NCBI GenBank assembly: GCA_020543525.1
Contig: JAHYIO010000001.1
Span: forward strand, 992,001-1,056,000
Length of the DNA stretch: 64,000 nt
Direction: 5' to 3'
Origin: Coriolopsis trogii
Lineage: Eukaryota > Basidiomycota > Agaricomycetes > Polyporales > Polyporaceae
Within the stretch, counting starts at the first letter, position 1. Each line of letters starts with the position of its first letter. Made by a program: the position numbers and the translations under genes. The notes under the pieces are model-generated. The model had not been told where the DNA came from, searched no databases, and saw only the letters and a list, made by a program, of their open reading frames with translations. Shown one piece after another: positions 23,449 through 34,242 of the stretch.

Positions 23449-24297
23449 TCAATCAAGTACGTCTTTATTGTATGGTATGTCCTGTTCGAAATGGTTGGCC
23501 CCGTTCATCACGACCATCGAACATTGTGAGGAACCTGCGAAGTACTCGCATGGGGCTCTCATATGACTCGACCTCAGAGTCAGGCTCTTCGTCTGTTGCA
23601 TGTGGATCAGTGAAAATCTGCCCTGAAGAACCAGCGGGTACACACCAGTTTCTGCTGAGTCCACGTCTTGTTCAGACTCGGAACCTGAATACTCGTCTTG
23701 AGCATCATACCCAGAAGATTCTCCACGAGAATTCCTCCCCCTCATAGCAGCAATCATATCCGGAGTCTCGCGGAGACTAGGAGATTGTTCTCAGTACTAT
23801 GCATATGTACAGTGCCACACCTGGCCTGATCAACGTTGCTATGCTTGTAAACGTACCTTTGGATAGCAGCGCGATGAGCTGCTATCAGCTCTGCCCACTC
23901 TGAACTAATTTCCGTCTCAATTTGTGACTGTGATGTCTCGACAATCATGTTTGCTTCCAAAGGTTCGTCATTTGTGCACCTATCCCGAGATACTCAGTAG
24001 CTAACACATGGTATCATCGAAAATTCCAGGCAAGCCATACCTTGGAATCCACATCAGCTCATGCTCATAAGGTTGAGAGCTTGGCACGTCCGGTTCTGTG
24101 TGCAGGGCAAGCAAAGCGGCGTTCCGATGACTCGCATGATATTGCGGTGCATGGTAATCCATCAGTTTTGGTACTTGAACCGTGTCTCCTTCATCTGTTG
24201 TACCCTCTGCCAGCTTGACTTCGGCCAGAACATCTCCATGGAGATGGACTGGACGGTACAGCTTGTAGAAAGAAGGTGCGGTCTTCCTTGGACTCAT
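23449..24297 (-). CDS. Small antisense gene inside the transposon, unknown
   Basis: Exons 24297-24041, 23979-23857 and 23776-23449 join to exactly 708 nt, or 235 aa. Donors are GTATGG and GTACGT and acceptors ATAG and CTAG; the first intron is 61 nt. The product starts MSPRKTAPSFYKLYRP, has EHELMWIPR before the first junction, and has an acidic Ser/Asp/Glu patch (SSGYDAQDEYSGSESEQD) after the second. It converges on the transposase and diverges from the accessory gene. No domain was recognised. Three frames and two splices closing without a stop argue for a real gene. The start could lie further upstream. Confidence 0.5.
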
Positions 24298-24421
24298 ATC
24301 GCAATCGAATCTGAGGACTTTCCATATCAGGACTCAGACTGAGTATCAAGCCAGCGATGCCGAAGAGCACAAAGCTATGTGCATACTCACTTCGAGTCCA
24401 GGTACAAGCTCTTCGTGATAC

Positions 24422-24438
24422 AGAGAGAGAGAGAGAGA
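24422..24438. repeat. AG microsatellite
   Basis: A pure run of alternating A and G, about 17 bases long, lies in the divergent spacer between the antisense and accessory genes of the transposon. Confidence 0.85.
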
Positions 24439-24622
24439 ATGTGTACAAGCAAGGGGTGTCTGACGTCTTCAATTAGGACATGTTCGCAGAAACGATCCTA
24501 CACGATCACACTCGACAGCTACCACTTTGATCATGTGCTTTACGCCACCAAAACGCGTTACCTCCTGCCTTGCTTGGCCAAGGCAAAATCTCTCCTTTCT
24601 CCCTTTCCGCTGATACTCAGAC

Positions 24623-27207
24623 ATGGACTCCCTGCAGGATGGGGCTTCTGCGGGCAAAAGCCCGGCTCAGATATCCAACTACTCTCCTAATTCACACTCG
24701 TTTTTGAATTCTTCTGCCTCGACCAACCAGACTACACGTGAAGAGCCTCGTCAACCTGTCACCTCATCACGTAGCGACATGACACTCCTCGGTACATCTG
24801 TGGCAGACAACGAAGCACAAGTCGTGGGCGAGCCGCCTGGTAGTATGCATCCAGATATGGACAGCTTCTCTGGCTTGCGAAGCTTCGCTGACGCGCGCGG
24901 AACGACACCAAATGTACGTTATGCGTCTTTGCCAGATATTTCTATGCTGATATGCCCGCTACTTGTATGCTATGCCATTCCGTAGTTCTTCTCCTCACAT
25001 ACACGCCACTCCACACCTTCCCGGCCGATTGATCGTCTCTTATATGGGCATGATTCCATACTGCCCGGCTATGCTCGCACTGCTCTTTCCACTCCCAGTC
25101 CACTTTCGAGATCAGCCTACGACAGTGCACCTCAAAATGAAGCCACGATCGCTCAATTACGTCAAGAAAATGATGCTCTCCGGCAGGAGTACAAGCAGAC
25201 AATCGCAGAGCTTCGGGGTATCCGGTATGTCAACCTCTCACTCTTCTTCATACAGTCTGAATTGAGGCCTTGATGGTATATAGTGGTGCTTATGATGCCC
25301 TTTTGGCCGTTCTCACCAACCAATCACCGACTAGCTTCGACTCTACTATGCGCACCCCCACGTCTATCCTGACCACCGACTCCCGACCGCTGCTGGGCAC
25401 ATCAGAGTTGGATCGTACCGACTATCCCGCTGTGAGATTCTGGTACAAGCACGAGTGGAGGGCTCACAACAAAGCGGAGAAGGCCATCACTGACCCGCAG
25501 GCATCGTCTCAAAAGCCCGAACGAGGGAGCTCTCGTTCGTCACGTGGCATCAACGTCCAACAGCGATACATTGAAGACGCAGCAGGTGTTATAGTCGACG
25601 GTTATCGCGCGACTGCAATGCGCAACCGCTCGCATCAGATCTATGCTCGCTTGCACGAGAAAGGCCTGGCCCCGCTTACGTGGGGTGCTGCGAAATCTGA
25701 TGTTAGAGATGCATACGTTGAAGATATGGAGGCGATCTTTCCTGAACTCAAGCTTTGTGCCGGACATTGGAAGTCGCTGAAGATTGCTACGCAGATATAC
25801 TCCTCATGGTATCGCAATCATGTCCTAGGTGAAGACACGGTGTCCGATCATGATGAAGGTTTCGATAATGCAGTTTCGGATACGGGTGATGATGAGGGAC
25901 TTGCCCAACTGGTTGGCCCCTCCTCCTCCTCCACTCGCGGCCAACGGGGACGTGGCAAGCGCACGCAATCATCATCATCTCATGCAGCCTCAGGACGCAA
26001 GTCAAAGAAAGCGCGTCCGCGGCATCGCTCTCGGACTAACGCAACAGTATCAAGCGCATCCGACGTCGAGATATCCTCATCAATCTCACCAGGTATGTTT
26101 CGGAACACTAGCTTTCCACTATCCCATCACGGCTAACCCTGTCTATCAGTACCATCCAGTGTTGCGACTGCTAATGGTCTCGGATCGCAATTTTTGCTCT
26201 CTAGTCCTTTGTGAGTATTACACGCTTAATTCCTGCACCAGACTGTTCACAATTGTGCATGCGACAGGACGGACATTCCATGGAATTCAGAACCACCACA
26301 GCCGGGTCCAGTACCGGAGACTGGTGTGCAGCGGCCAGTGTTGCCATCCTCTGAACCTCCCGCTGGATCTAGTCTTGATTCGGTGCAATACCCTACTACC
26401 GACCCTCTAGTGCCGCCCCTGCCCCAAAGTGATGTGGAACCTGCAGGAGGTAAGTAGCTTGTTTCTGACTGTAGCCAAGGTCTTATTCTGTCAACATAGC
26501 GATTTTTGCCAGCACGGATCCAAACGCTCAAGACACCAGGCCCAGTGGGAACAGCAGCAACGCCATTGCAACGCCGGATGGCCAGATTCCGACCTCAGGC
26601 CCTCACTTGAGGCTGGGTAGTAGCGAGCACTGCACGTCCTTGGAGCCTGTTCCTGTTCCTCCCAATGCTCACCATGATAGCCCCGGGCCGCCGAGTTCGA
26701 CCCCTGTCGCGCATCCTCAGCAAACAACAGAAACTGAGCTCAGAAGTCGTCGCCGGACTTCAACAAAAGCGGGGAGTGTAATGAAGCCTAACGAGAGTTT
26801 GACAGCCCGGTGAGTAGAGATATATTGTCTCGCTATGCATTTTTGTGCCGAGCCCGCATTTCCGAAGACTGACATGAACGTTTCAAACCACCAGAAACCT
26901 CTGCGCGAAGGAATGGGTCGTCACACACCCTGGGGGTACAACAGCTGACTTCAAGCGATACTACAATACTCTTGGTGCGCCGGAGAAGAAGGTATGTATT
27001 CTCTCATAAAAGCGCTATATTGCGGGATCTCACAGGTGGATTGATTTAGCGATTCGAACAACAATCGAAGGAGCTAGTGAGTACGATGTCACTTGATCGG
27101 CTTATGCATTGTACTGACCGAGACCTGCTTAGCAGAAAGCAAGAAAGACGGCGACTCGAAGCCAGGCAGTACCTCCTGAGCACTCCGCTTCGTCGACCAA
27201 GACATAG
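24623..27207 (+). CDS. Transposon accessory protein, unknown
   Basis: A multi-exon gene. Exon 1 is 24623-24913. The second starts 24986 and carries a coiled coil (IAQLRQENDALRQEYKQTI). A long exon from about 25283 to 26092 holds a folded region with TDYPAVRFWYKHEW and LAPLTWGAAKSDVRDAYVED. Later exons are Pro/Ser/Thr-rich. NLCAKEWVVTHPGG and FKRYYNTLGAPEKKRFEQQ appear near 26900-27070. The last exon ends at the TAG at 27205-27207. Internal borders between 26100 and 26830 are less certain. Such proteins are found beside Tnp2 transposases in Agaricomycetes and may help DNA binding; that role is inferred from position. Confidence 0.6.
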
Positions 27208-27615
27208 TAGGGTTTTTTGTGACGTCGAGGGACGATTAGGGTGGCTTTCGATACTATCGTTAATAGCGTAGCGATAATGTGAATATCTATGAGTCTGCCG
27301 AGCTATACCAAGCGAACAAAGCTATACCCACCCGATCGTGCACGTCCATGCTCAGATGCGTGCACAATACCACACGACAACTACACATAGCTACACGCCT
27401 CGGTTCGCAAGGTCTGACAGCCACATATCTTGTGGATATCTGGTGAACGGCCACTTCTGCGTGTGGTATCGTTTCAAACGCCCGTGCACACTTTCGCTCG
27501 ATTTCACACGATCGATTTCTGGCTGGGGATGATACCCATAGTATTCGCTACGTTTGTTAATTCTACCGATGTATCTATTTCCAAGACATCCGCGAGCCCT
27601 TGGCACCACTCTAAG
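27208..27615. other. right flank and probable right end of the transposon
   Basis: A 400-base gap lies between the accessory gene and the end of FHIT. It contains the inverted copy of the left subterminal motif near 27503. No gene is present. Confidence 0.4.
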
Positions 27616-28350
27616 TCATGTTTCTACATGGTCTCTGTCTTTGGTTCCGGCATCGGGGTCCGCAGACTGAAAGAATGTCTCGAGCCAGCGCGCCTCGCGT
27701 TCCATCTCCTCGAGCGTGCGCGGCTTGCGGTCCTCGTCTGCGTCCATCTGAAGGGGCTGCGGCACCCTCTTGAGTTCGTCGGGAAGAGAGCCTTCGGCGC
27801 GCTCGAGGGCGGGATAGACGTCATCGTTGTTGGCGAACGTGTCGCCCTGGAGTTTGCGGGGAAGCAGGTGGAAGTGGACGTGTGGGACGGTCTGGCCCGC
27901 AGCTTTGCCGTCCTGTGTGCGACGTTTTCACAGTGGGTGAATGAGTGATGTACGTTCGTTGCAGAGTTTTGTCAATCGGATGTGTGCGCGTGAGGCGTCC
28001 GGGCAGGGCGGACGTGAAGGAGATGTATTATACGTACCTGACAAGCGATGGTGAGGCCGTCTGCGCCGTAGACGCGCTCGATGACGCGCCCGACGTGCTG
28101 GACGGAGGCCATGAGGGACGCGAGCTCGTCGTGCTTCAGGTCGGCGAGACGGGGGACGACGCGGGTGGGTATGACGAGGACATCTGCAGACAAGGCACGG
28201 ACGCGTGAGACGGCGTAAAGGCTCGAGGGGGGAGGAACGGGACGGACGGCCGGGGACGATGGGCTTGAGGTTGACGATGGCGGCGGCGAGGCGGGAGCGG
28301 TAGAAGGCCTGGCGGGAGACGTCGAAGGAGGAGAAGAAGAGGGCAGACAT
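27616..28350 (-). CDS. FHIT-type diadenosine triphosphate hydrolase (HIT family)
   Basis: Exons 28350-28248, 28183-28038 and 27912-27616 give 181 aa. The N-terminus ALFFSSFDVSRQAFYRS, then LKPIVPGHVLVIPTR across the first splice, is typical of FHIT/APH1 (yeast HNT2). The histidine triad is PHVHFHLLPRK in the third exon, preceded by DGKAAGQT. The enzyme cleaves ApppA to AMP and ADP. The C-terminus has the usual ALERAEG and WLETFF region. The first donor is the unusual GTCCGT. It diverges from 6-phosphogluconolactonase with 173 bases between start codons. Confidence 0.92.
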
Positions 28351-28523
28351 GGCGCAGGCGAGTGCTTGTGTTGTGCGCGTCGCTGAGGGCAGAGCGCAGA
28401 GATGTGGGCCGATGACATCAGTCCTGATATCGACCTGTGCGCGGGCCGGGCTGCCGGGCCTGGCAAACGTTGCCCAGCGGATTCCTGTCCTGCACACTCT
28501 CTATCTCTCTCCCGTACCACGCC
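28351..28523. promoter_or_regulatory. Shared promoter of FHIT and 6PGL
   Basis: Only 173 bases separate the two divergent start codons, so both promoters must lie here or overlap the coding starts. It is GC-rich. No TATA box stands out. Confidence 0.6.
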
Positions 28524-29401
28524 ATGTCGCATACTGCACCGAACGCGCCGGTCCTGTGCACCTTCCCGACCTCCGCCGACCTCGTAGACGGCCTCGCCCA
28601 GTTCATCATCAAAGCCCAAAAGGAGTCCGTCGAGAGGAAGGGCCGCTTCACCGTCGCTCTCTCCGGTGGCTCGCTCCCCAAGCACCTCGCAGGGCTCATC
28701 GACAACCCCGCCGTCAAGTGGGACAAATGGTCCGTGAGCCTCCCTCCAACCCATCTCCCATCCATCTTCTCCCGCTCCGCCAAACTCGCTAAAATGCTAA
28801 TACACCCGATCGGGCGATCTACAGGCACGTCTTCTACGCCGATGAGCGCGTCGTCCCGCTCGACCACGAAGACTCGAACCACGCGCTCTGCACCAAAGAG
28901 CTCTTCTCCAAGCTCACCCCCGGCATCCCAAAGCATCAGATCCACACGATCAACCCGGACCTGCTCGACGACCTCGAGGAGCTCGCGGACGCGTACGAAA
29001 AGGAGCTCATCCAAGAGTTCGCCATGAAGGACGCCGCCCGCTTCCCCGTCTTCGACCTCATCCTCCTCGGCATCGGCCCCGACGGCCACACCTGCTCCCT
29101 CTTCCCCGGCCACGAGCTCCTCAGCGAGGAGGACCGCTGGGTCGCCTACCTCGACGACAGCCCCAAGCCGCCCCCCAAGCGGATCACGCTCACCTACCCC
29201 GTCCTCAACCACGCCGCCCGCATCGCCTTCGTCGTCTCCGGCGCAGGCAAGCAGGACACCCTCCACACCGTCCTCGACGAGCCCGAGCAGGGCCTCCCCG
29301 CCAGTCGCGTCCGCCCCGTACACCCCGGACACCTCTACTGGTTCCTGGACGAGGCCGCCGCGGAGAAAGTCCAGTACCCGAGAACACCGTTCAAGCTTTG
29401 A
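28524..29401 (+). CDS. 6-phosphogluconolactonase
   Basis: Exons 28524-28729 and 28825-29401 join to 260 aa, the usual length for SOL/6PGL enzymes. The intron has a GTCCGT donor and a CTACAG acceptor. Motifs include [14 protein letters not shown], then [21 protein letters not shown] across and after the splice, and [20 protein letters not shown]. The enzyme hydrolyses 6-phosphogluconolactone in the cytosolic oxidative pentose phosphate pathway, step two after glucose-6-phosphate dehydrogenase. It shares a short promoter with FHIT. Confidence 0.95.
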
Positions 29402-29671
29402 GAGCGCCGAGATGGAAGATCCCGGAGATGACTTGTGGACGGTGTACGTTGAAGAAGTTCTTGCGCTGTGTATCTTATTCCCTAGCCGATCGCGAAGATC
29501 GTTTATGTCATCCTTCTATTTGCTCATCTCATGAGAATCCACCGTCGAGCTCTCGGACGGTCCATGGGTCGTTCATGGGCATCACCATTAGTCGTGACAG
29601 ATCGTACCAGGGTATAACACGATTCCAGGTCCCAGCAAAATAGACTACACCTTCGGCATACGCAATCCCCC

Positions 29672-31646
29672 TCAGCTCTCCTCGCTGACCGCCATCTCCG
29701 GGAACACCGTCAACAGCACCAAGTCCAAGATGAATATCGCAAGATGGGCGTTGCAAGCCGCGTTGTCGAGCGGTGCGAGCGCCGCATCGATCGTCGCGGC
29801 TCGAGCAGCAGGCGTCGGCCCCAGGAGAGGCACGACTGCACCTTGAGTTTCGTGTCAAGAAAATCAATGAGAAGCGAACGACTGCACAGGCCGTACGTAC
29901 CTGGCACTCGCTCGAGGAGCCGTCTGCGCACCGCCTCGCGCATCTCGGCCTGCTCCTCGGGCGTGGGGTCCACTGGCGGAGGTCCCGGCCAGCCCTCGGG
30001 GAAGAGCGCGCGACGGGCGCTGCGGACGATGTTGGAGAGCATCGCGGGGCTGAAGAGGTGCGTGTAGAGGAGGTAGGGGAGGAGGCGTGCGAGGAAGGGG
30101 GCGCAGAGCGAGCCGAGGAGGGTCACGAGATGGGTGAGCGCGCGTGCTGTTGTTAGTGAGGCGTGGGGCGGGGACGAGGAGGGTGGGGAAGGCGGGGGCG
30201 TCAGGAGGACGAGGAGGAAGGTGAGTGGTGGGTGGGTGTAGTTGGGTATCTGAGGCGCGGGCGCCGCTGGTGGAGCTGGGGAGGGGGGCGGTGGGATGCC
30301 GAGGTTTGAGGTGCTGGACGTCTGCGAGGGAGGGCGAAGGAAGGATGTCGAGTCTGAGGACGGGGAGGGCGGGAGAGGCGATGGTGCGGGTGTCTTGGTT
30401 GGAACTTGGAGTGTCCCAGGGAATGCAGGTATGTACATGCTCGTGTCGCTTCGTGAATGTGATATGACATAGTCGTCGTGGGGCGATCCGTAGTTGTCCT
30501 CCATCTTCGATTGTGGGTTCTTGCTCTGGTTCACTTTCTTGATCGTGTCCCTGGCTTGCTTGTACGCATGGAGGACAACGAGACCTATGCTTGACACAGA
30601 TTGGATTGCGGAGAGGAAGAATATGGCAAGAGACTGGAACGAGAGGTTTTGGGAAGACCGTCGGTGGAGAGTTGGACGATCGCCGGATGCAGTTCCGTCA
30701 TGCTTGCCCAGCTCCTGGAGAAAGACGTCAGTAGGTTCCTTTTACTTTCATTCTTGGCAATCATCAGGCGTAAAGGGAACACATGTATTGACGGGCATGC
30801 TGCGAATACATACATGCATTTATTCTTAGGTATGCTCGCGTGCGCTGACGAGCAACGTTGTCCCCATGCACGAACAATGACAATACACACCTCTGTTGTC
30901 TCCTCCGCACGACTCTCCGGCCCCAACTGGTCGAGAATGATCTTGTGGATGAACCACGGCTGCGTGATGCGCGGCAGGACGCTTCCGACCAATACCTTGA
31001 GGATGATCTCGCGGACGATATACCTCTCCGTCTCGGGTTCATAGTCTTCTGGTGGCAAGCAGGCCTTCAGGATGTGGTCAACCGCCTGGCGCACGTACAC
31101 AAGGTCAATAACACCTTCCGCGGAGACGGCCATGTGGGGTTGAGTCTGGTGGAAGAGCTGAGCTAGAGAAGCCGCGCCGCCCACGGCGTACGAGGTATGT
31201 AGCTTAGCTTGGGCATTGCGGTAGTCAGTCCAGTGCTGGGTGAGTAGAGTAGGGAGGTCCCTGAAGATGAGTGGAGAGAGATCGGTGGCGAGAAGCCGAG
31301 TCTCGAGAGTGCGAATGACGGCGGTGAGGATGCGTGTTATTTCCGGGAGGAACTCCTTGTCGTAGCGTGTGATCTTGGACCACCAGGTGTTGACATATGC
31401 ACGCAGAGCAAGAGCAATGAAGTCGTAGAGCTCCGCATTGAGCTCGAGGGCTGCGGCAGGAGAGAGAAGGAGCGGGGGGAGGTCTGCGTCGGCGGGGAGG
31501 CTGGGGAAGAGAATGCGCTTTGCGAGGGAGACTGGCTTGGCTGGCGGGGGCCTGTTGGGGGACGCCGCCTTGTCTGCGGTCGAGGACGAGAAGGACTGGA
31601 TGGAGCGGGGGCCGACGCGACGCGCAGAGGGCGGGACGGTGGCCAT
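29672..31646 (-). CDS. PXA-domain protein
   Basis: Exons 31646-30891, 30714-29901 and 29835-29672 give exactly 577 aa. The N-terminal half is a PXA (PX-associated) domain: FLPEITRILTAVIRTLETR, DLPTLLTQHWTDYRNA, and the tail REIILKVLVGSVLPRITQPWF. A second helical, partly hydrophobic region follows (FLSAIQSVSSIGLVVLHAY). After a disordered Pro/Ser-rich linker comes LTFLLVLLTPPP and a helical C-terminus. No PX or RGS domain follows. PXA-domain fungal proteins act at ER-endosome or lipid-droplet contacts; here the location is inferred. The third exon is invisible without the 65-nt intron. Confidence 0.85.
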
Positions 31647-32108
31647 CAGAGTCCCACTCAGCCCGAGGCGGGGCTCGCAAGGAGAGGCTGGTGAGCGCTC
31701 CGACGGTGCCTGGTCAAGCGCCCATCGCGTGTCGCCTGATTTGGTAACTCTGCGACGCGTTCCTCACCAGGGACCATCTCCCGCCAGCCTCAACAACCTT
31801 CTCTCTGCCATCCGCCGTTCTCTCTGCGCCCCGCCGCCAAGCCTCTCCTCCTCCTCCCCGTCCGCCGCCACTGCCCTCATCGCCGTCGTCCGTCCCCAAC
31901 AGGCTCAGGCCAAGCGCACGGCAACGACAAGCAGCACTACCGCCCATCTCCTATCGACACTTTGACAGCCGTCGCCGACATCCACGGCTCAGGCTTGTTT
32001 ATGGATTAGAATTTCCCAGCTCGTCGTCGCCACTCCTTTCGCCAGCACACTCCTTCATCTCTCCCTCTCTCCCCGGTCGCGCTCAGCCCACAGACTACCC
32101 TCGGGACC

Positions 32109-33705
32109 ATGGTCGTCGTCTCGGTCTTTGTCCGGCGTGACGCCGACTCGGGGGGCAAGCTATCCACATCCACCATCATTATCATAGCGGCCGTCTCAGG
32201 CTCCGTCGTCATCCTCGTCCTCGCTCTTTTCGCATGGAGACTCCTGGTTCGCTATTGCCGTCGTTCCAAGACGGTACCACTCCCTCCAGTTCAAGACCTC
32301 GCCCACCATCGGGAGCATCAACTCGCCGCATACGCCGACCACAACGGCTCCCGTCCGACCACCCTTGTCGAGCCCAAGCCTCGCCTCTACGCCGCTCACT
32401 ATCTTTCTGCGACCGCAAGCAGTGCATCTCTCATTCGCAGCAGTCCAGACTATACCATCAGCAGGGGTCCCACACGCGAGAACAGTTGGATGGCCGAAGA
32501 TGCAATTTCATCTGAATACCCCACCCCACTGTCGACGGAGGAGCTTGTGCCTCCCAACCCGTCATTTGGGATGAGCGCGAGCCCACACAACAGCATGGCC
32601 AGCGTCGACAGTTCCTCCAGTGATGTCATCCTTGACGGGAACGCCAACATGCCCGCATCGCCCTCCGACATGACCCACTCAGTCGAGTCCTCCGTCTCCG
32701 CCCAGAACAGCGCGTACGGCTCCTCTGTGCGTGCGCGCCCGCCACGCAGCTCCCGCTCCCGCTCGAGGCCCATGTCGATGGTGTCCACAGCGGAGACGAC
32801 ACGGTCGATACGTACCACGCGCTCTACCAATACCCTTCGCGGCCCCGCGCACTCGATCCATAGCAACATCCAGATCGTCTTGCCCGCCCCGCTTGCTCCT
32901 GAGCTGTACCCGCACATGCATCCTCTCGCGGAGGGCATGTCCAGCGCAGAGTTCGACCGGACGAGCTCCTTCTACAATGGCAGCGACAGGAAGAGTATCG
33001 CAGACCCGTGGGTATTGGCAGGCTCCCGACCGCAGAGCACAGCCCGGTTCGAGAGGGAAGGCAGCAGCAGCAATTCCCGTCTATCCTCCAGTGAGTCTCC
33101 TCCTCCTCCGCGATCGCCTCAACCCAGTTAACGAGTCCCATCCTTCCGCTCCTCCCTTGTGTGCAGCGGGCCCGAGACCCTCGCAGTTCCGTCCGCGGAG
33201 CGCCGGCCACTCCAAAGCGGCCTCCACCACCTCCCTCCGCGAGAGCGACTCGGCGAGCATGCAGGCGCGCCGTGCCCAGTCGCAGCCCCCAATCCCGAAC
33301 GCACACGCCGCTTCGCGTGCGCGTACGCCCTCCCCCGGTCCCGGGCCCAGGTCAGAGCGGCCGGCACGCTCGTCCTTTGTGCCGCTGCGGTCCCCGCTGC
33401 CCCCCGTCCCGCGCGTGCCCTCGGTCTACGGCCGGGCGAGCGTCGAGAACGCGGCGTACTATGGTACGGGTGCGTATGGTGCGTATCCGGCCCCTGCGCC
33501 CGCGCCTCCATCTCAGGAGCCCGCGCGGGGACGGGCGCGAGGCCCTGTCCCGATACCGGTTGCGGCTGCTGCTATCACTCTGCAGTCGCAAGTGAGCGTA
33601 CCCCCACCCTCACAGGTACCGGAACCGAGGCCGGAGATGGGGCGGAGACGGGAGTCTTCGGGGAAGCTGCGGAAGAACAGGGCGAGTACGCACGGCAACT
33701 CATAG
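32109..33705 (+). CDS. Single-pass membrane protein, unknown
   Basis: Exons 32109-33090 and 33167-33705 (76-nt intron, GTGAGT/GTGCAG) give 506 aa. A short N-terminus is followed at about residues 22-45 by a membrane span (STIIIIAAVSGSVVILVLALF), then a basic stop (RYCRRSK). The remaining 450 residues are disordered and Ser/Pro/Arg-rich, so the bulk is probably cytosolic. No cleavable signal peptide is clear. Basidiomycetes have many such Mid2-like or uncharacterised one-span proteins. I cannot name a family. It shares an upstream spacer of about 460 bases with the PXA gene. Confidence 0.78.
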
Positions 33706-34242
33706 CATGCGCTCAAGCGGGGTTCTATGCGGATCTGCACAGACGGGCGATTTGCGGAGGTTGCTGTTGGGCAGGGAAGGATCGAGCATGGCATGTGGGG
33801 GAAGAGGGACGAGACTCATTTTTGAATACATACAAACATATCTGCGCATATTACATACTACCTGTAGCATTGGTTCCAAGCTACTTTCTTGCATCCACCA
33901 CATATCAGTGTCCGGTAGCATGATGGGGAGACTTTGTCTTCAAGCAGAACACGACATGCGATCGAGGAACGCCAGAAGGCGTGCGACGCGTACCCTCCCT
34001 TTGGGGCCGCCGCTAACTTCGATATTAAGGCAAGGCGCAATATGTAGGATTGTTACAGGAACGGAGATGCATAACAGAAGAGGAGAAGAAAGCAGGACAA
34101 GGACCCGAGAGGAGGCACGGTCTTCAGCCGCGGCCACCCTGCGTATCAGTTTGCCGATGCAGTCGTGGTAGAGACTCCACACTTCGCAGAGGTCACTGCT
34201 ACCACTCGAGCGCGACACGGTCAGACGATCAAGTTCCGGAGC
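33706..34242. other. intergenic, converging 3' ends
   Basis: This 540-base spacer lies between the membrane-protein gene and the 3' end of the Rmn1-like gene. No further gene was recognised. Confidence 0.45.

Larger units (their letters stand above)
19200..27540 (+). mobile_element. CACTA/Plavaka-like DNA transposon (about 8.3 kb)
   Basis: Three genes sit together with no housekeeping gene between them: a Tnp2-like transposase (plus), a small antisense gene and an accessory gene (plus). This arrangement and the transposase sequence fit the CMC (CACTA) group of fungal DNA transposons. The ends given are approximate. They are placed by a shared 10-mer in inverted orientation (19236 and 27503) and by where the neighbouring genes begin. 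All three reading frames look open after splicing, so the copy appears young. Confidence 0.68.
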
